From Campylobacter sp. (lineage in GTDB: Bacteria > Campylobacterota > Campylobacteria > Campylobacterales > Campylobacteraceae): a stretch of 17,288 nt of DNA. Location: NCBI GenBank assembly GCA_017940085.1, contig JAGAZK010000027.1:1-17288 (forward strand), given 5' to 3'. Below the pieces are notes generated by a model. That model was not told where the DNA came from. It saw nothing but the letters and a program-made list of their open reading frames with translations, and searched no databases. Positions 14,994 to 17,288 of the stretch are shown here, one piece after another (position 1 is the first letter of the stretch; each line of letters starts with the position of its first letter). The translations under genes were made by a program, and so were the position numbers.

Positions 14994-15023
14994 TTGACAA
15001 ATAATTATTTTTTTTTGTATCAT
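14994..15023 (+). promoter_or_regulatory. Autotransporter promoter with a T9 tract in its spacer
   Basis: A consensus -35 TTGACA (14994-14999) and a -10 TATCAT (15018-15023) are separated by 18 bp. The spacer contains nine consecutive T (15008-15016). The expected start is near 15030, with AAGGA at 15059-15063 before the ATG. A full -35 is unusual for this lineage. The tract could change length by slippage and move the spacer to 17 or 19 bp. Confidence 0.65.
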
Positions 15024-15070
15024 TAGCAAATTTTTAAATTTAAATCAAAGATAATATTAAGGAAAAATTA

Positions 15071-16918
15071 ATGAAAAATCAACTCAAATTTAGTTTGGTC
15101 GCAGCAGTTGCTCTTACTGCTTTTACTACAAATTTATCCGCAACTAATACTGGTGGACTTTTACTGCCAAGCCAAGTACATTTAGGTGGTTATGATTATG
15201 TTGGAACAGGTAGAGAAAATCAAACGGTTTATTACGATGAGCATAATAATCAAGGTGCAGCTATTGGCGGAGCTTCTACAGATGCAGTTGGTATGGGAGT
15301 AGGAAATGTTACAGGCAATACGCTAACAATATCTGGAAGTGCAAATAACAATCTCAAAGGAGCTTATGGTGGATTTATTTATACTGTAAGCACTAATCAA
15401 GGCGGATTAGTTGTTAGTAATAATACCGTTAATTTAGATTTTCAAAATACTTTGATGGGTGCAGTATATGGTGGGTATTCTAATGTTGTATATGCATCAA
15501 CTCCTTATACAATAAGAGATAATAGGGTAAATTTTTATCAAGGAACCGTAAATAGAGAAGTTGCGGGTGGCGGGTCGAGTTATGGAGCAGACACTATTAC
15601 GAATAATATTCTTAATATTGGCACTGATACTAGACCAATAAATCTAAGTCAAACAAGACAAGCCCAAACTATACAAAACTTTTCAATTATAAATTTTTAT
15701 TTACCAAATAATATAAGCTCATCTAGCCCTGCTGCTCTTAGATTAACAAATGGTGCTGATTTGAGTTCTGTATCTAGTATCAATACATATATTTCAGCTA
15801 ATCCGACAAGTTTAAGCACTGGTCAAAATACAATTACACTGATTAATGCGACTGGCGGAAGCATAACTGGATGGACTCAAGGCACAAGTCAAACTGCTAC
15901 TTTACGCATAGGTAGCGTGTTGCAAACTACTCCTAATGTAAGTGTCAGCGGTAGTAATTTAAATTTGAGTTTTGATTTTACTCCTGGCGGCGGCGGTGGC
16001 GGCGGTGGCGGAAGCACAGTCGTTGTAGTAAATGACGCAGCCAAATCAATTTCTGAAACTAGAATTACTCAAAGCCAAATGGTAAATTTAGCTACTGATT
16101 TTGTGGTAGATAAAGTGCAAAACTCACTCAAACCAGTTGATGAACTACAAAGCTTTGGATATGTGGGCGGAGCTATTATGAAATACAATTCTGGCTCACA
16201 CATAGATGCAAATGGCGTAAATGTAAATGTCGGACTTGGCAAAAATTATGACGATTTTAGTTTTGGCGGATTTTTAGAATACGGATTTTCTACTTATGAA
16301 AGCGTGGTAGGTAATGTAGAAGCCGATGGTCAGTCTCATTTATACGGACTTGGTCTTTTTGCTAAACAAATGTTTTCAAATAAATTTTATTTAGTTTCAA
16401 GTTTGCATGGTGGCTTAGTTGAGTCAGATTATAGTCGCAAAGATATGGATAGCACATACGATACAAGATCTCCTTATGTGGGATTCGATTTTGGTATGGG
16501 CAAATTAGTTACTTTGGGCAAAAATCAAAATATAGATTTGTATGCCAAATATCTTTTTGGTTTTGTAGCTTCAGATGATGTTACTTTATCTACAGGCGAA
16601 GAATATAAATTTGAAGCTGTTAAATCTCATAGAGCCAAAGCTGGACTTAAATTTAATCAAACTATTAGAAATTTCAACTTTATTTATGCAGGGCTCGGCA
16701 CTCAGTATGAATTTAGCAATGAATCAAGAGCTAGTTTTAATGCTGGTCCACTTTCAGAAGAAGCCCCAAGACCTAGCTTAAAAGGTGTTTCTGGTATAGG
16801 AGAGGTCGGATATAGATTTAGACCAACTGGAGATTTAAGCTTTGAAATAGGTGGCAAATATTACATAGGCAAAATGCAAGGTCTAAGCGGAAACGCAGGA
16901 TTTCAATATAGATTTTAA
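15071..16918 (+). CDS. Short classical (type Va) autotransporter
   Basis: The 615-residue product is an outer-membrane autotransporter. A signal peptide (about 1-24, MKNQLKFSLVAAVALTAFTTNLSA) is followed by a passenger of about 280 residues. The passenger's first part contains three imperfect units built on NTLTI...GAYGGF, NTVNL...GAVYGGYS and NRVNF...REVAGGGSS, a beta-helix-like pattern common in surface proteins of gut bacteria. A run of nine Gly (306-314) forms a flexible hinge, then a helix (about 325-355) and the translocating beta-barrel (about 360-615). The barrel ends in the typical aromatic residue (GFQYRF). No Ser/Cys protease motif or RGD is seen, so an adhesive or structural surface role is the reasonable guess. 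It is monocistronic, with its own strong promoter and a stem-loop after the stop codon. Confidence 0.92.
   Translation: MKNQLKFSLVAAVALTAFTTNLSATNTGGLLLPSQVHLGGYDYVGTGRENQTVYYDEHNNQGAAIGGASTDAVGMGVGNVTGNTLTISGSANNNLKGAYGGFIYTVSTNQGGLVVSNNTVNLDFQNTLMGAVYGGYSNVVYASTPYTIRDNRVNFYQGTVNREVAGGGSSYGADTITNNILNIGTDTRPINLSQTRQAQTIQNFSIINFYLPNNISSSSPAALRLTNGADLSSVSSINTYISANPTSLSTGQNTITLINATGGSITGWTQGTSQTATLRIGSVLQTTPNVSVSGSNLNLSFDFTPGGGGGGGGGSTVVVVNDAAKSISETRITQSQMVNLATDFVVDKVQNSLKPVDELQSFGYVGGAIMKYNSGSHIDANGVNVNVGLGKNYDDFSFGGFLEYGFSTYESVVGNVEADGQSHLYGLGLFAKQMFSNKFYLVSSLHGGLVESDYSRKDMDSTYDTRSPYVGFDFGMGKLVTLGKNQNIDLYAKYLFGFVASDDVTLSTGEEYKFEAVKSHRAKAGLKFNQTIRNFNFIYAGLGTQYEFSNESRASFNAGPLSEEAPRPSLKGVSGIGEVGYRFRPTGDLSFEIGGKYYIGKMQGLSGNAGFQYRF
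15989..16012 (+). repeat. Gly-codon repeat in the autotransporter hinge
   Basis: The hinge is encoded by GGCGGCGGT repeated in tandem, followed by GGCGGA, a G/C-rich island in an A/T-rich gene. Unit changes would be multiples of 3 bp and alter the Gly-run length without breaking the frame. Confidence 0.6.
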
Positions 16919-16928
16919 TATTTTAGTT

Positions 16929-16953
16929 GGGCAAATTTATTCAAAATTTGCCC
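16929..16953 (+). terminator. Stem-loop after the autotransporter gene, probable terminator
   Basis: GGGCAAATTT (16929-16938), loop ATTCA, AAATTTGCCC (16944-16953) form a perfect 10-bp stem 10 bp after the stop codon. The following sequence is A/T-rich but has no clean T-run, so termination may be partial. Confidence 0.6.
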
Positions 16954-17288
16954 TAAATTTACTCTCAAATTTATTATTCCAAAATATTTTTTGTTTTTTT
17001 AAAAATTCCTGTTATTTTTCAGTTTTCATTAAGTAATATTTCTGTAAAATCACAATTCTTTTTCACGGAAAAACCACAATTTGGAAATCTGTTAAAAAGC
17101 GTTTTTTAAATTAGTATTGTTAAACTATCTTTTAGTCAATCTTTGAAATCTAAACAAGTGATCGATTGAGCTGGGGACAATTTTTATAATTGTCAAATTT
17201 AAAAGTTACAAACAATTAAGTTTTTAGATTAAAAACTTCATAAATTGAATTTAAAAGATAAATCTTAAATTTAGATTTTCTAAATTTA
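16954..17288 (+). promoter_or_regulatory. Non-coding region, probable rRNA operon leader at its right end
   Basis: No coding frame is supported here. From about 17143 the sequence TCTTTGAAATCTAAACAAG resembles the antitermination (boxA-like) and leader segment that precedes 16S rRNA in Campylobacter. It is followed by a series of small hairpins: GACAATT-TTTAT-AATTGTC (17176-17194), AAGTTTTTA-GAT-TAAAAACTT (17218-17238) and AAATCT-TAAATTT-AGATTT (17260-17278). The promoter would lie near 17090-17140, where I see A/T-rich sequence with no unambiguous -10. The 16S gene itself is not in the window, so this reading is an inference. Confidence 0.45.

Overview
The window is a chromosomal stretch from a low-GC member of the Campylobacterota, most likely a Campylobacter species. 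The evidence is the strong A/T bias, promoters that carry an extended -10 (TGnTAWAAT) without a clear -35, the gene set, and the order uvrC - small conserved gene - (divergent) guaA, which I recall from Campylobacter jejuni. I cannot name the species.

Layout, left to right. Positions 1-1833 look accessory: two unrecognised genes face each other (3-650 plus, 951-1538 minus). The gap between them is filled by a composite palindromic repeat with roughly 35-bp terminal inverted repeats, and a second structured repeat-like stretch lies near 1685-1792. A YpfJ-type membrane zinc metallopeptidase (minus) and a tRNA-Arg(CCU) follow. Positions 3007-7626 hold a two-gene signalling operon on the minus strand. 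It encodes a 1407-residue hybrid histidine kinase (periplasmic NIT sensor, kinase core, one canonical and two degenerate receiver modules separated by charged linkers) and a CheY-like single-domain response regulator, closed by a clear intrinsic terminator.

Positions 7834-10084 carry a repair/replication pair on the minus strand: uvrC, started by TTG, overlaps the end of a small DciA/DUF721-like gene. Divergent to it lies a 44-codon LptM-like lipoprotein gene, then guaA and a cupin gene that appears to begin with an ATA codon, then another small lipoprotein. Positions 12791-14027 are two minus-strand genes (LCM-type methyltransferase, MmcQ/YjbR protein), divergent from a class III sirtuin deacylase gene (cobB). 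The right part holds a short classical autotransporter whose promoter has a nine-T tract between the -35 and -10. The last 200 bp look like the leader of an rRNA operon lying just beyond the window.

Most genes are housekeeping or ordinary surface functions. The parts worth a second look are the 659-934 nested palindromic element, the architecture of the large hybrid kinase and the inverted repeat at its promoter, the apparently leaderless DciA-like gene interlocked with a tiny lipoprotein gene, the ATA-started cupin gene, and the possibly phase-variable autotransporter promoter. I did not find a CRISPR array, transposase, phage module or recognisable defence system.
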